The notes under the pieces are model-generated. The model did not search any database. It was given only the letters and a program-made list of their open reading frames with translations, and was not told the DNA's origin. DNA of 64,000 nucleotides from assembly GCF_034702125.1 (NCBI RefSeq), contig NC_085862.1:20523081-20587080 (forward strand), in the 5' to 3' direction. The stretch's first letter is position 1, and each line of letters starts with the position of its first letter. Source of the DNA: Engraulis encrasicolus. Lineage: Eukaryota; Chordata; Actinopteri; Clupeiformes; Engraulidae. Position numbers and translations under genes: made by a program. Positions 1 to 10,975 of this stretch are shown here, one piece after another.

Positions 1-945
1 TATAGACATAATGCTACTTGTGAAAATTTAGAATTAGGTGATCTTATGGGTTCTTCATACATATGGAGAGGTCTTGTCCTTTACCCTCTCTACAAATAAA
101 AAAATATCTGTTATGGAAATTAGAGGATGGAGAACCTGCTACCTTGGACATCATCTTGCACTGACACTTCCCCATTCAGATGCAGCTGAGCGAGCATTAG
201 CAGCAGTCTATTCTCACCATAGTTTTAGTGTGGGAAATGCTCATTTTAATTCAGACCAAGAATCTTCTCAACTTGTTCACAATGTTACATTTGCTGTCAA
301 GCATGTAAGCACAGACTCACCCATACTTTCACACTATGAACATTTTTATAGTTTCAGCAATCTGGTCAAGCAGGCTACCCCTGCCCTTGCTTCATCTCTG
401 CTGAGTTCGGGACTATATTAACATCGTCAGCTAAGTATAATGTCATGTAATAACAATGTAATGCATGACATATTGTATATGACATGGTAGAATATTTTTC
501 TTTTTCCGAGGGCTCCGAGGCTAGAATTACAGCATATACCCTAAAGAAACACCATGCAAAGTTTGGTGCTTTTGTCACTTCCGTAACGGTATCTGTATTA
601 TATCTGTATTGCGGCCATCTTGGAAAATGGGCAACCATCTTGAATTTGAAGTGGCCCGCGTACTTTTTGAAAATAGTAATGTCTAAGGAGTATCTGTACC
701 GATTCTGGCGCTTGTATCACAAACTGAAGTATCGGGGCACCTATCTCCCTAGCTATTGGTAGTGGAGCACAATATGGCTTTGTGTGTGTGCGTGCTTGTC
801 TGTGTGTGTGTGGGGTGTGTGCGAGTGTATGTAGTGTGTGAGAGTGTGTGTGTATTTTTTTGTTTCTTTGTAGTGTCCCTGTCCATTGTGATGCATGTAT
901 GTTGTAGTTTGCTCACATTTTCACATACACTGATTGTAACTAGCA
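1..945. other. Non-coding, no recognisable gene
   Basis: I see no conserved domain here. A 127-codon open frame at 38-421 and a 92-codon frame at 484-762 show no family motif that I recognise, and the second lies in low-information, repeat-like sequence. An impure TG-rich tract runs from about 778 to 860. The stretch may be old transposon remains. Confidence 0.5.
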
Positions 946-971
946 CCTCCTGAAGCCCGGCAATTCATTTT

Positions 972-1311
972 TGCCCACTGTAGTGGACATTACTTTGCTA
1001 TATGTATCTCAAACACAATTTATGTAACCCATTTCATAATTATCTGGGTTTACTGTATACTGGACATTTAGGCCTTTACAGTAATACCACATTTGTGGGG
1101 GTGGGGCCTGTAGAACACCTGTAATCTGCTTCCAAAATGGCCGCCATTACACTAGCCAGATTTAATGGCCACAGGTGAAGTGATCATATTTTCCAAATGA
1201 ATTTGTTTCATGAATGTAACACCCTAAACAAAATGCTAGTCAAGTTTCAGGATTATATTTTAATAACAACCCTTTCAAATCACTTCTTTTTCAATGTCCA
1301 CTGTAGTGGAC
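972..1311. repeat. Segment bounded by palindromic GTCCACTGTAGTGGAC-type motifs
   Basis: The near-palindrome CCACTGTAGTGGACAT at about 975-990 recurs as ATGTCCACTGTAGTGGAC at 1294-1311, and again at 8463-8480 as GTCCACTACAGTGGACAT. Recurrence of a self-complementary 16-mer at both ends of a roughly 340-bp AT-rich segment suggests the terminal motif of a mobile element. No coding frame is present inside. Confidence 0.4.
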
Positions 1312-1316
1312 GTCGG

Positions 1317-1851
1317 TTTCCTGGTGAACCAGTAGCCTGTAAGTAACAGGCTACTGGCACACTGCCCTTTCACGCGTCTCCGCAGGCGGGGTTTAGTCAA
1401 AAGATGCTTGCACGCGGTTGGAGCAACCTCATATGAATGACATGACACTTCGACCACTCGCGTTGAAGCTTTGTGACGTAGGACGTGTCGTCACGTAAGC
1501 GCCGTCAGATCGGGAAACAAAACAGAACAACGTCCTTTAGAAAATCAACTTGAGGTATTTTGGATAACACCGCTGAAATTGCTGCTTCCATCCCGACGCA
1601 TGATAACTCCTCGTACGCCGCCATTACTGTTGTGATTCAGGGAGGGGGCGGGCACAGCCGAACTACCCTGGGGGAGGGTGTTGCGTTCGATAAACGTCAT
1701 ACCCACTGAAATCCCTCCCTACGATCCTGATTCGTCGAGCTGCCCCGTTTATTTCGTAAACGGAGGAGGAGAGCGAATCACAGGTGCACCAGAAGGTTTG
1801 TGTAGCCCAGCCCCCTGGGCGTCAACATATAGCTTCTGGTTCACCAGGAAA
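1317..1851. repeat. Inverted-repeat-bounded element (about 0.53 kb)
   Basis: TTTCCTGGTGAACCAG at about 1317-1332 is the reverse complement of CTGGTTCACCAGGAAA at about 1836-1851, and both are flanked by an ACGTC sequence. The interior is comparatively GC-rich with no convincing gene. This is the architecture of a short non-autonomous DNA transposon. Confidence 0.4.
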
Positions 1852-2178
1852 GGACGTCGGGACTTCCGATTTCGAACTAATTTCTACACTTTGGGTAACA
1901 TGGGGCTGAGTGAGGTAAAAATGATTTTTCTCAGAATTTATTTCCAAAAACTCAAACAAAGAGCTCTCAAGAGATGAGGGGAACCAGGGCCAGGGCCAGG
2001 CAGTAGAATAGGAAGGTGAAAGGTCAGGCAAAGATGTATCTGCCATTGAGGATCCTGCACAGGAACACAACTGGCCTATGCCTACGACCCCTACTGCCAG
2101 AGATATATCCCTGAAACCCTGAAAATATCAGTTTAGCTTGTACAGGCAGGCACGTGCACACATAGACCTGTAGGGGGG

Positions 2179-2475
2179 CGGTTGCCCCTGCCCTTTTTGC
2201 CCTGCCACCGAACGTGCCCTCTTCAGTCCCTCTTCAGTCCCCCTCCTTTTTTGGGGTGCGATTGCCCCTGCTCTTTTTTGCCCTATTACTGAACGTGCCC
2301 TCTCTCCTGCACCCTTTTAAAAAAAGAATAAATAAACAATATCACATGCACTGCGTGCCCTCTCTTCAGTCCCCCACCCTTTTTTGGCCGATTGCCCCTG
2401 CTCTTTTTGCCCTCGCACAGAATGTGCCCTCTCTCCCCCGCCCTTTTTTTTTAAATTAACAATATCATATGCACT
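2179..2475. repeat. Tandem repeat, about 130-bp unit, degenerate
   Basis: Units share GATTGCCCCTGCTCTTTTTG, then a GTGCCCTCTCT motif, a C/T-rich run and AACAATATCATATGCACTG. They start near 2179, 2260 and 2389, and the middle copy is the most complete. No coding content. Confidence 0.55.
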
Positions 2476-2876
2476 GATTAAAGGACATACATTAAATAAC
2501 ATACACTGCTGCAGCCTGCAGGGACGCTTCTGGCCGTGCTAAATCAATGATGCACCTGAAAGCCGACGCACTGCGCAGCACGTTGGGTTGCCTTATAAAC
2601 GAATTACCCATAGGCTATTCAAATTGCAATGGAACAACTGGAAGCCTGTAGCCACAGCGGGCTTCCTTTAAAAGTAACCACTGTAGGCTACTCTATCAAC
2701 TAAGTTCTTGGGGTAAATATTAAATGATTAATTATTTAACATTTATTAATACATTAGGCCCACGTGAAGTAATTTAATCGAATCTAATTTAATTCAATGC
2801 ATTAATGCCAACGAGGAAGTGAACTTACCCTGCCTGCGGCGGCCAATCACATCGGGAGCGTACCTATTTTCCCACG

Positions 2877-3483
2877 CCCCATTGGTCCCACAGCCCATTG
2901 GTCCCACGGCCCACTGGTCCCACAACCCATTGGTCCCACAGCCAATTGGTCCCACATCACTAAGACTTTTTTTCATTTTTTAGGCCCATTGGTCCCACAG
3001 CCCATTGGTCCCACAGTCCATTGGTCCCACAGCCCATTGGTCCCACATTGCTTTTTTATTTGAATTTCTAGGCCCATTGGTCCCACGGGACTCACTAATT
3101 CGACACCCTTTTGGTACTTACCGCTTATGTCATACGACCCTAACCCTAAACCAAACCCTAATCTTAACCCTAACCCTAACCTTAACCCTAAACCTAACCC
3201 TAACCTTAAATCGCTTGTTTGAAATGTTTGATTATCATGTGAAGTACCGAGAGGGCGTCAAACTAGTGGGTCCCTTGGTCCCACAGCCACCCACAGTGGG
3301 ACCAATGGACTGTGGGACCAATGGGCTGTGGGACCAACGGACCTAAAAATAAATTTAAAAATCTTAGTGATGTGGGACCAATGGGCTGTGGGACCATTGG
3401 GCCTAATTTTGAAAAAACGCAAAAGTCTTAGCAATGTGGGACCAATGGGCTGTGGGACCAATGGGCCGTGGGAACATTGGGCT
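2877..3483. mobile_element. Fold-back element with tandemly repeated inverted arms
   Basis: The left arm (about 2877-3085) is built from repeats of CCCATTGGTCCCACAG. The right arm (about 3287-3483) carries the same unit inverted, CTGTGGGACCAATGGG. The arms include matching spacers such as ATCACTAAGA and TCTTAGTGAT. The unique core holds CCCTAA-type telomere-like sequence. The whole could form a long hairpin. No transposase is present, so this is a non-autonomous fold-back or MITE-like element. Confidence 0.6.
3131..3208. repeat. Interstitial telomere-like CCCTAA tract
   Basis: Degenerate tandem CCCTAA/CCCTAAA/CCTTAA units lie in the centre of the fold-back element. They are followed by AATCGCTTGTTTGAAATG, and the same junction occurs at the second tract near 8900, so both tracts probably travelled inside a mobile element rather than marking a chromosome fusion. 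Confidence 0.7.
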
Positions 3484-3489
3484 GACCCC

Positions 3490-4140
3490 ATCACATCAAT
3501 CGATTAATGATTATTTTTGCCGCTGCAACCTGTTGACCGTTTACTGAATGGAACACTATTATTTCTCCTCTCCCGCTTTGCTGTGTTTGCCTATGTATCA
3601 CAACCTGAGAGCAGTAAGTTAAATCAAATATCATTGACTGCCTTGCACAAACGTGTGCCAACAGCATGTCTGGTTAATTGTCAGCATCGTAACTAGATGA
3701 CCGATAATAGATCCTAGATACTCAATTCTAGTGTCATAAATATATAGGCATAATTCGTAGACTATTCTATCTTATAGCCTGCCCTGCTGTTTAGCAATAA
3801 TGCTAGTTTATCAGTGAGTTAGCTAACCAGACCAGAAGATGATTGCTTGAAGCTAATCAACTATAACAACACAACAGCTTTTCCTTGGGACAAAATCTTG
3901 ATCTCCCATGAATGAACGCTGGGGTTCCCTGCAGCTTTATATCAGTCAGTTTGGAATAAAATCACAGGCATTATCACCACAAGAATAACCATAAATAATT
4001 TAAATTCTGATAATTATTTTCATATTTAAAATGACCAAAAACTGCATTGTTAAATATAAATGCAGATGCAGTTGAGTTAAACATTGGAGATATCCCTCCC
4101 TAAGTACAGAGAGGTGGAACTGACTGGTCTGAAAGAAGCA
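3490..4140. other. Non-coding AT-rich spacer
   Basis: AT-rich single-copy-looking sequence. No exon, RNA gene or clear repeat boundary was seen. Confidence 0.5.
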
Positions 4141-4150
4141 CAGTTAAAAC

Positions 4151-5064
4151 CAGTGTTGCCAAAAGAAAATCAGCCAAAGTCGCTATGGGCTTGCTGAAAA
4201 GTCGCTAGATGACGTCATGACGTTACGTATGACGTCACAATGTCACGCATGGCGCGCTGATCTACAGAAAACGTGCCCACATGCCTTCGTCTAGAGTACA
4301 AATGGGCGGTGCTAGCTACTCTTTGGAGATCAGAGCTAAAATGCAGCCCTGCTTATCTGTGGACAACGCTTCTGACGGCTTCGCAGAGTCAAAATTATGT
4401 GGGAAAACGATGAATTTGTCCCCGAAAATGCACGTTTTAAAAAGTCGCCAGATGCACCAAAAAGTCGCTAGATGAGTTTTTTGTCGCCAGTGCCCGGGAT
4501 TCACTGCGGTCGGTGCGGCCAGCCTGCTAGTGCTCATTTAAATTTGTCATACCGGTATGCATATCCCAAGGAGCCGTTGTGGTAGCTTTTGTGATACGCA
4601 GTAAAGTTAAGTGCAGGGTACAGTTGAGGTAAATCAAATATACATGTGTAACAACAAGTCAAGATCTAATTCCAAAGTGTAGGCATAACATAAATGACAG
4701 TCCCAAAACATTTGGTGACCATATCGAAGATTGTGTAATCTCGGTTTATGTTGACATTTGGTTCCTGTCATACCTTTGTCCCATATCGCTTGCCGTAGCC
4801 TCATACAAGCAGATGCACATGTGTATGAGAATTCCAGTGCGTATCACAAAAGCTGCCACACCGTAGTGCATCATGTGTCACGTCTGTCTCTACCCGCCAC
4901 TGAAAGTGCATTGTGTGATGTCGTGGGGAGGGGACTGATTTGCCTCTCACAAGACAAGCGAAATAATCGCTAGATTCGGCCAGATTGAGCCTGAAAAGTC
5001 GCTTAGTCGCTAGATGATTTTTTGTCGCCAGAGGTGGCCAAAAGTCGCTAAATTGGCAACACTG
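4151..5064. mobile_element. hAT-like non-autonomous element with 8-bp target duplication
   Basis: Terminal inverted repeats CAGTGTTGCCAA and TTGGCAACACTG are flanked on both sides by a perfect 8-bp direct repeat, GTTAAAAC (4143-4150 and 5065-5072). An internal motif AAAGTCGCTAGATG recurs near both ends. A sub-terminal inverted pair (around 4580-4610 and 4840-4865) suggests a second nested element. Length is 914 bp with no transposase frame. The 8-bp duplication and CAGTG ends fit the hAT superfamily. Confidence 0.8.
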
Positions 5065-5357
5065 GTTAAAACCTTGTTTTAACTGTTATTTGTGGTGCAT
5101 TGTCGCCACCTGCTGACCTTTAGTGGTAATGAAGTAAAGTGTCCGGTATTCAGTTTGGAAGTCCTATTCATAAACAAGACTGTTGTGAAAGCAAGATGTG
5201 TCCCAGTCCCTATTCATTCGACACGTTTACAATTGATTTATTAGGTGACAATATTTCTACAATGACACAGCATAGTATTGTTTGCGGCATCCCGAATTCG
5301 CCTAATGGCACTGTCATTTCGCCTAATGACATTGCCAAACTCTTATGTCCCCTAAGG

Positions 5358-5562
5358 CAGTGTTTCCCAACCAGGGGTACGTGTACCACTAGGGGTACGC
5401 GAGCACACTGCAGGGGGTACTTGGAAAGATATTATTATAACAAATGTATGGAGCAGTCACAGCAGGACAGGGAAAGCGATATAAAACATGAATTAGGGGG
5501 TACTCATGGCACAACAAAAAGGTTTAGGGGGTACGCGACACAAAAAAGGTTGGGAAACACTG
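5358..5562. mobile_element. hAT-like MITE, GTGTTTCCCAACC family, copy 1
   Basis: About 205 bp with ends CAGTGTTTCCCAACC and GGTTGGGAAACACTG. The flanks are CCCTAAGG and TCCTAATG, a degraded 8-bp duplication (6 of 8). The same family occurs at 20731-20937 and 35539-35746. The shared short open frame over GTACGTGTACCACTAGGGG is a by-product of repeat conservation, not a gene. Confidence 0.8.
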
Positions 5563-5691
5563 TCCTAATGCATACTGTAGTCTTGTCTACGTCATTACCC
5601 AGCCTACTCCCGCGAGATTTACAACAGCAAAATAAAGCGGTCTGTCAGAGCATGTAATGGTTATGATTCAGGCCGTGATTTCTGACATTTT

Positions 5692-5963
5692 AATATCCTA
5701 CTAGTTTAGCCGGATCACACCACACTCTCGATGAAAAGGTGCCAAACATAAACAAAAACTGTGTAAAATTGAAAGAAAAATGTCTGCACACTTAAATCCC
5801 CTATGTGTTCTTTTTAATAGGCCAAGCTTTCGGTCTACTGACCTTCCTCAGATGAAGGAACTGAGCCCTGAGGAAGGTCAGTAGACCGAAAGCTTGGCCT
5901 ATTAAAAAGAACACATAGGGGATTTAAGTGTGCAGACATTTTTCTTTCAATATCCTACTAGTT
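5692..5963. mobile_element. Perfect 83-bp-arm hairpin in an insertion flanked by 15-bp direct repeats
   Basis: Positions 5769-5851 are the exact reverse complement of 5868-5950, with a 16-base loop. AATATCCTACTAGTT occurs at 5692-5706 and again at 5949-5963, bracketing the unit like a long target-site duplication. Perfect arms imply recent origin or active homogenisation. A 15-bp duplication is typical of LINE-type target-primed integration, whereas the palindrome resembles a MITE, so the class is unclear. Confidence 0.65.
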
Positions 5964-8000
5964 GAAATGAGATCATTAACATATGTTAATATATTGACAT
6001 ATTTGGGGAAAATGGCATCTCCCAAAGAAACAGAAGAACAAGCAAAACAATGTTAGCACATAACCAAACCGTATGGATTTAACTGGAAATTGATAAAAGT
6101 TCTGGGACCAAGAAAACGTTTTAACTAAGGTAAGGTAATTTGATTACTAATTTTGTCCACCACCGCGGCATATTTACTGGGTCATTTGATTTAGCCTGGT
6201 AAGATTGTAGCCCTCATGCTTTAAAGTATGTTAGGCTAAATGTTAAAAGTAGAGTGCCGAGGGTCTTACGGATAGGCACACAGATACGGCAGGACGCAGG
6301 AGATGACATTTTTGCTTTTTATTTTGCAAACCACAGTGAGCCATAGACCATAAACAAAACAAAAATAAACCAAAAAGTTGAAAAATATAACTATACACTA
6401 TTTACAAAAATATACAAAAAATAAAACAGGATACGAGGAACCAAAATAAAGATGCACAAAATAAATAAACGAATTAGCCTTAGGCTCGAATGCAAAGTCG
6501 CGATCAAAATACTCACACACCTGAGTATATTATGGCAGAGCAAACAAATACAGGTCTTGTCCCTACCTGGCTCTCCCACAGAATGAGAACATCCCCATTA
6601 TGAAGGATGCCTGCCTCCTCCCTATAGGTGGCTAAAACAAATGCCTGAAGAAAATCCAGGGAATTTTACTTAGGCAGTACATATTAATTAATTTTAACCT
6701 TTTAAAAGCGCGCTACAACAAAATACACATGATCAGGCCTTAACAAGAAAAATAACAAACAAATACAAATGCATGGCAACATGCAAACGTCAATAACCAT
6801 GATGTTTTTAGAGATTAACCGTGAATGGGACGGCGAGAGGACGCGCACAGGCGAACGTGCCCAATGTTAAAAACGTCACTCTCGCCAGCACGCAACCCTT
6901 TGCCAAACACGGAAGTGCTGCGAGACCGGTAAGAGGTGAAACTTTCAATTGCTCAAGAAACATTGCTAAGTGCTCTTAAAACACTGAAAAACCACTCGTT
7001 TTAACTCATAAGGATAAATAATGGAATTAGGCATAACAAAATAAAGAAACAAAACATGTTGACAAAACTTGGATTTCGTCTGGTTTGTGATTGAAAATGT
7101 ATGCACGTTTGGATGCAATGTATGCGAGTGTAATGTATGAATACTCCGGGTTTAAATGGTTGTCAGCTAAGCATGTGTCGACCCATGATGACTAACAAGA
7201 CCATAAATGCAGAATATGAAAATAATAACTCAGGGAAAAGTTTGGTGCATGCTTTCAATGGCGCCTGCTACTGCAGACGCTGTGATGATGATGCGCGCTC
7301 ACGGGTCGCATCATCACACTAACGGATGGATGTGTAGCTACACTAGATGGGCTGAGATGTAATTCCGTTTTTTTTTCTTTTACAATTTGTGCTTTAGACG
7401 GTGTCCTGGCTCCTCGTGTATTGCGTTTACGTTTCTTGATGGAGAGTGCGAAATATGTATGGCATTCCAATGTCAAAACAACAATGGGGTGCCTTTTCAA
7501 GATGCAGGAAGAGTTGCATGCTGAAAAAATAGATTGTAAACACCCCCCACCCCCCCGGCCTAAAGTTCTCTTTTGACAAAAATCTTGCCCCTGCCCCTCT
7601 GAAATGCTGTGCACGTCACTGAGTACAGGTATTGCCATGTTGACCATTTGATACCTCCAAAATGTGGGTCACAGGGTGGATACAGTGTCAACAGTCAAGG
7701 GAAAACCATAATTAATATTCCTGGCATTTTATTTTATGGCAATAATCATGGTACTGACGATGAAATATGGATGAGAAGCAATACCATCAAGATCTCCCAT
7801 ATTTATAATGCTTACTTGGTCTTTCCTCATGCGATCCAAGTCAAGGGATGAATTCAAAGGATACTCAGTAGACACCAAAACACACAAGCACACATCTACA
7901 GTACATAAATATTAATTTCATATGCTATTTTCTTGAGTTATAAACCATAAAATCTTCCTTTGTCAGCTTTTTAAGCTCCTATGGAGCAGCTGTGGCCTAA
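5964..8000. other. Non-coding spacer
   Basis: No exon with splice signals and domain similarity was found. An AT-rich part (6300-6500) is rich in ATAAA runs, and a poly-T/poly-C patch lies at about 7367-7555. The 130-codon minus frame at 7255-7647 shows no recognisable family. Confidence 0.45.
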
Positions 8001-8005
8001 TTGGT

Positions 8006-8235
8006 CCACTGTAGCCTAGTGGTTAAAGAGTTGGTCTTGGGATTGGAAGCAGGGACGTGTTGATTGGCCTAATGTAGGCCTACCTGTAGTAAAAATGAAG
8101 AATGTGATCTCCTACACCCTTATCCATGGATCAAGCTTATTGAGAAATGCCCCACATTGTTCTATGAAGTTCATCCAATACTTTGTCAATAAATATGTGG
8201 GTCAGCAGCTGATAAGTGTAATGTAATGTAAATTT
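8006..8235 (+). repeat. Degraded tRNA-derived SINE
   Basis: GTAGCCTAGTGGTTAAAGAG resembles an RNA polymerase III A-box region of tRNA-derived fish SINEs. It corresponds to GTGGCCTAGTGGTTAGAGAG in the better copy at 20305-20527. The 3' end GATAAGTGTAATGTAATG matches the AATGTAATG tail type. The B box is not clearly preserved. Confidence 0.5.
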
Positions 8236-8637
8236 CAAATCCGGAAAGTAATATTTATTGAGGTTGTTCCTCCATGACTCATTTGAAAGGATCCTTTTAA
8301 ATCAAATTCACATTATGTGTTTTAATGATTTTAGCACTTTTAAAACTATTTTACTGTCTTAAATATAAACATATAGTCTAATTGAAAAGGGCAGTTCATA
8401 ACGAAGTAAGGCAGTAAATTAGTGCATTAATTAACACAAATCTAGACAAACATAGTCCCGACGTCCACTACAGTGGACATGTCATAAAATAAATAGTAAA
8501 TATATTTTTTTGGAAAAAAATGTTTTAGTCATGTTTTATTCCACCATAATAATCAAATTATGTAAAAAAAATCAAAATCCCAAAGCATTTTTTTTCCCGG
8601 GTCTCAGGAGGATACGAGCCCAGTCTCGCGAAAAAGT

Positions 8638-9101
8638 CAACTATATGCTTTGTGGTGCCGTCACAATATAGCCTCGTTTTTTGTGGTTGGGCAACGCTCG
8701 CTGTCGTCCGTAGGCTACGAGAGTGAGAGAATGGGTGAGAGAGAGGGGGCGAAAGAGAGTGAGAGAGAGAGAGAGCACCCGAGCAGCGTGCATTCCGGGA
8801 GGGGAGTCTTGTCGTCGTGTCAGCTTCATGTCATCTCTCCCTTCCTCCAACATTGTTCCTAACCTTAACCCTAACCCTAACCCTAAACCTAACCCTAAAT
8901 CGCTTGTTTGAAATGTTTGATTACCGTATGAAACTAGTGAGTCCCGTTTCCAGTTACCCTTCACTCACGCTTGATTGTTGACGTCCGTCCCCATTATTCT
9001 TACCCCCAGAACCAAACTACCCCAATTGTCAATTCCCCCTTTTGTCATCCAACCACGACAAACGAGGCTATATCGTGACGGCACCACAAAGCTTATAGTT
9101 G
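8638..9101. mobile_element. Fold-back element with telomere-like core
   Basis: Arms of roughly 55 bp: AACTATATGCTTTGTGGTGC at the left (from 8638) is matched inverted by GCACCACAAAGCTTATAGTT at the right (to 9101). Both continue through a TATAGCCTCG / CGAGGCTATA block. The core carries GA-rich sequence and the CCCTAA tract. It shares the core sequence around AATCGCTTGTTTGAAATG and ACTAGTGAGTCCC with the 2877-3483 element, although the arms differ. Confidence 0.6.
8857..8899. repeat. Interstitial telomere-like CCCTAA tract
   Basis: CCTTAA/CCCTAA/CCCTAAA tandem units are followed by AATCGCTTGTTTGAAATG, exactly as in the tract near 3200. Confidence 0.7.
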
Positions 9102-9446
9102 ATTTGTTCTGTTCTTTTTTGTAAGGATTTCACGAATGGCACAAGATGCGGTTGAGTACACACTGCACTTTCACAAGGACCACAATGGATACAAGCTCCC
9201 AAGCTTTTTTGTGTTATCCTTTTGACGTTTTGTACAAGGTTTTCAATACATATTTATTGACTTTTTTATTTGTATACTTTTTTAATGCTTTGTACAATGT
9301 CAATAAAGAAAATCAAATCAAATCAGGGTAGGAACTTAATGGATTTCTTACATAGAGTAAATGCTTAGCCCTAATTACAACAACAGTCTACACCTCACTT
9401 CAAATTATTCTTTTAATGTGACAATGTGTCTTGTGGTTTCTTTCAG

Positions 9447-9637
9447 AGCCCTGCAAAGTGAACCCACAGGACTTGCTTGACAGGAAGATTGGATATCGAA
9501 GGTCTAATTTTTCTATAGAATATATTACACATCGTGACAGTTTGACATTCACTTGTCAAGGAGGTACGAGAATGAAGTCTAGATCTCTGGGAACAACCTG
9601 TTATGATGGCACAATTGATTTGCCTGAATGCCAGTAA
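9447..9637 (+). CDS. Terminal exon of a complement factor H-like gene (last sushi/CCP domain)
   Basis: This is a 3'-terminal coding exon. A good acceptor (TGGTTTCTTTCAG) ends at 9446, and translation starts in intron phase 1 and gives one sushi/CCP module. The first Cys is in EPCKVN, the second in LTFTCQGG, the third in TTCYDG and the fourth in PEC, followed by Gln and TAA. The spacing and the C-terminal CYDG....PEC pattern resemble the last domain (CCP20) of factor H, which in mammals binds C3b/C3d and cell-surface polyanions. That role is known for the family, not shown here. An AATAAA overlaps the stop codon (9636-9641). No partner exon was seen in 1-9446, so the gene is truncated, has a long intron, or this is an orphan exon. 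Its CCP sits in one exon, whereas the homologous domain of the downstream gene is split. Confidence 0.75.
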
Positions 9638-9867
9638 TAAAAAAGGAATTCCTAATGTACTTGTGTTGTGTTTTTCTCGTTGGATGGACTTCAACTTTCA
9701 ATCAGAGAAGATAAGTAAAGGTAAAGTATGACATTTTAGAGGATTTTTTACAGAATTTATACTGCCCATTTAGAAGTGCTATCTTTTTCATACAGTGTAT
9801 GTTTACCACCACCATCGATTTCAAAGTATAAGATATACGTATTGGCAAGATAGATATTTCTAAGATA

Positions 9868-9913
9868 TATGGACACACGCACACGCACACGCACACACAC
9901 ACACACACACACA
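9868..9913. repeat. (CA)n microsatellite, impure
   Basis: CACACG units passing into CA units, just downstream of the terminal CCP exon. Sequence at about 9712-9850 also resembles the TTAA element family seen at 11157-11521 (ACTGCCCATT, ACCACCACCATCGA), probably a decayed fragment. Confidence 0.8.
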
Positions 9914-10105
9914 AATAGATAGTTTCTATTACATGGTGAGAAGCACTTCAGAGAAGACATTCATTCCAACGTTATACATTTGCTGTTACCAGAATGGCAA
10001 TGACCAAGTTGTAGTGCATTATTAAAGGCCCTGTGTTTTGTCATAGTATAGTACTGTTAACTTTTCAATGACTATTACAGCGCGCCACTGGAGGTCCGGC
10101 ATGTA

Positions 10106-10485
10106 TTAAAGGATAACTTCAGTCAATTTCAACATGCAGTTGTAATGCTCACACTACCCTAGACTTTTCAGCACCTGAGTTTTTTTTTTTCTTCTTCAGC
10201 CTTTTCCGAGATCCTGGTCATTGTAATGGGGGCAGCTGTTTGTTTACATTTCAAAAAACCATGTTTGTTTATTCCCAAAAACATCCAAAAGGTTATGCAA
10301 CATCAGCAGACAACTAGCAAACAGCGGTACCTTTTGGGAAAATATTTGGAGTAGGCCTATGTTATTTTTAAAATAAAATGTAAACAAACGCTGCCCCCAT
10401 TAGAATAGCTCATATCTTGGAAAAGGCTGAGCCGAAAAATGTGGCATCACCAGGTACTGACAAGTCAAGGGTAGCGTGAGCAATA
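10106..10485. mobile_element. Palindromic TTAA element fragment
   Basis: Begins TTAAAGGATAACTTCAGTC. Inner inverted pairs include CACACTACCCT near 10149 with AGGGTAGCGTGAG near 10468, and CTTTTCCGAGAT near 10200 with ATCTTGGAAAAGGC near 10412. The right end is not visible because the next element begins at 10486, so this copy looks truncated. Confidence 0.45.
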
Positions 10486-10597
10486 CAGGGATTCTTAACC
10501 TTTTTGACGTTGAGGCCCATTTTTCCAGTGCGCAGTGTCCCGGGGCCTATACCCATGTAGGCCTATATATTATACTACATTATATTAGGCTATATTA

Positions 10598-10975
10598 GGG
10601 ATGCAAACGATAAATCGATTAATCGTCTTAAATCGATCAATGCATTAATCGATTAAAAAACATTAATCACAATTAATCGACAATTCAACTGACAAGAGAC
10701 CCAGGTGAAATAGTCATGTGAAGAGTGTGTGTGAAGAGGGGTGTGAGAATAATGGGAATATTTAAATCACCTTTGGATTAAAGAATTGAAATAGAATTAA
10801 TTTAAATGTGGTATATTATCTCAATTTTGAATTAAAATTTTTAGATTTAGTATTTTTTTTTTCGAGAAACATTGAGATTTCAGGGGGAAAACGCTGCTTA
10901 TCAATTAATCATAAGTCGATCGTTAAGGCTATCTACTAATGATTAATGATTTAATTGATAATTTGCATCCCTGGG
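10598..10975. mobile_element. Nested hAT-like MITE (GGGATGCAAA ends)
   Basis: The left end TAGGGATGCAAACGATAAAT pairs with ATTGATAATTTGCATCCCTG at the right. The interior is rich in ATCGATTAAT-type sequence. GGGATGCA ends are common in hAT MITEs. No coding content. Confidence 0.55.

Noticed and set aside
38..421. 127-codon open frame at the left edge
   Set aside because: No recognisable motif, no clear codon bias or exon signals, and it lies in repeat-like DNA. It may be a transposon fragment but cannot be supported.
3131..3208. Chromosome-fusion scar (interstitial telomere)
   Set aside because: The same junction sequence occurs in a second fold-back element at 8857-8899, so spread by a mobile element is simpler.
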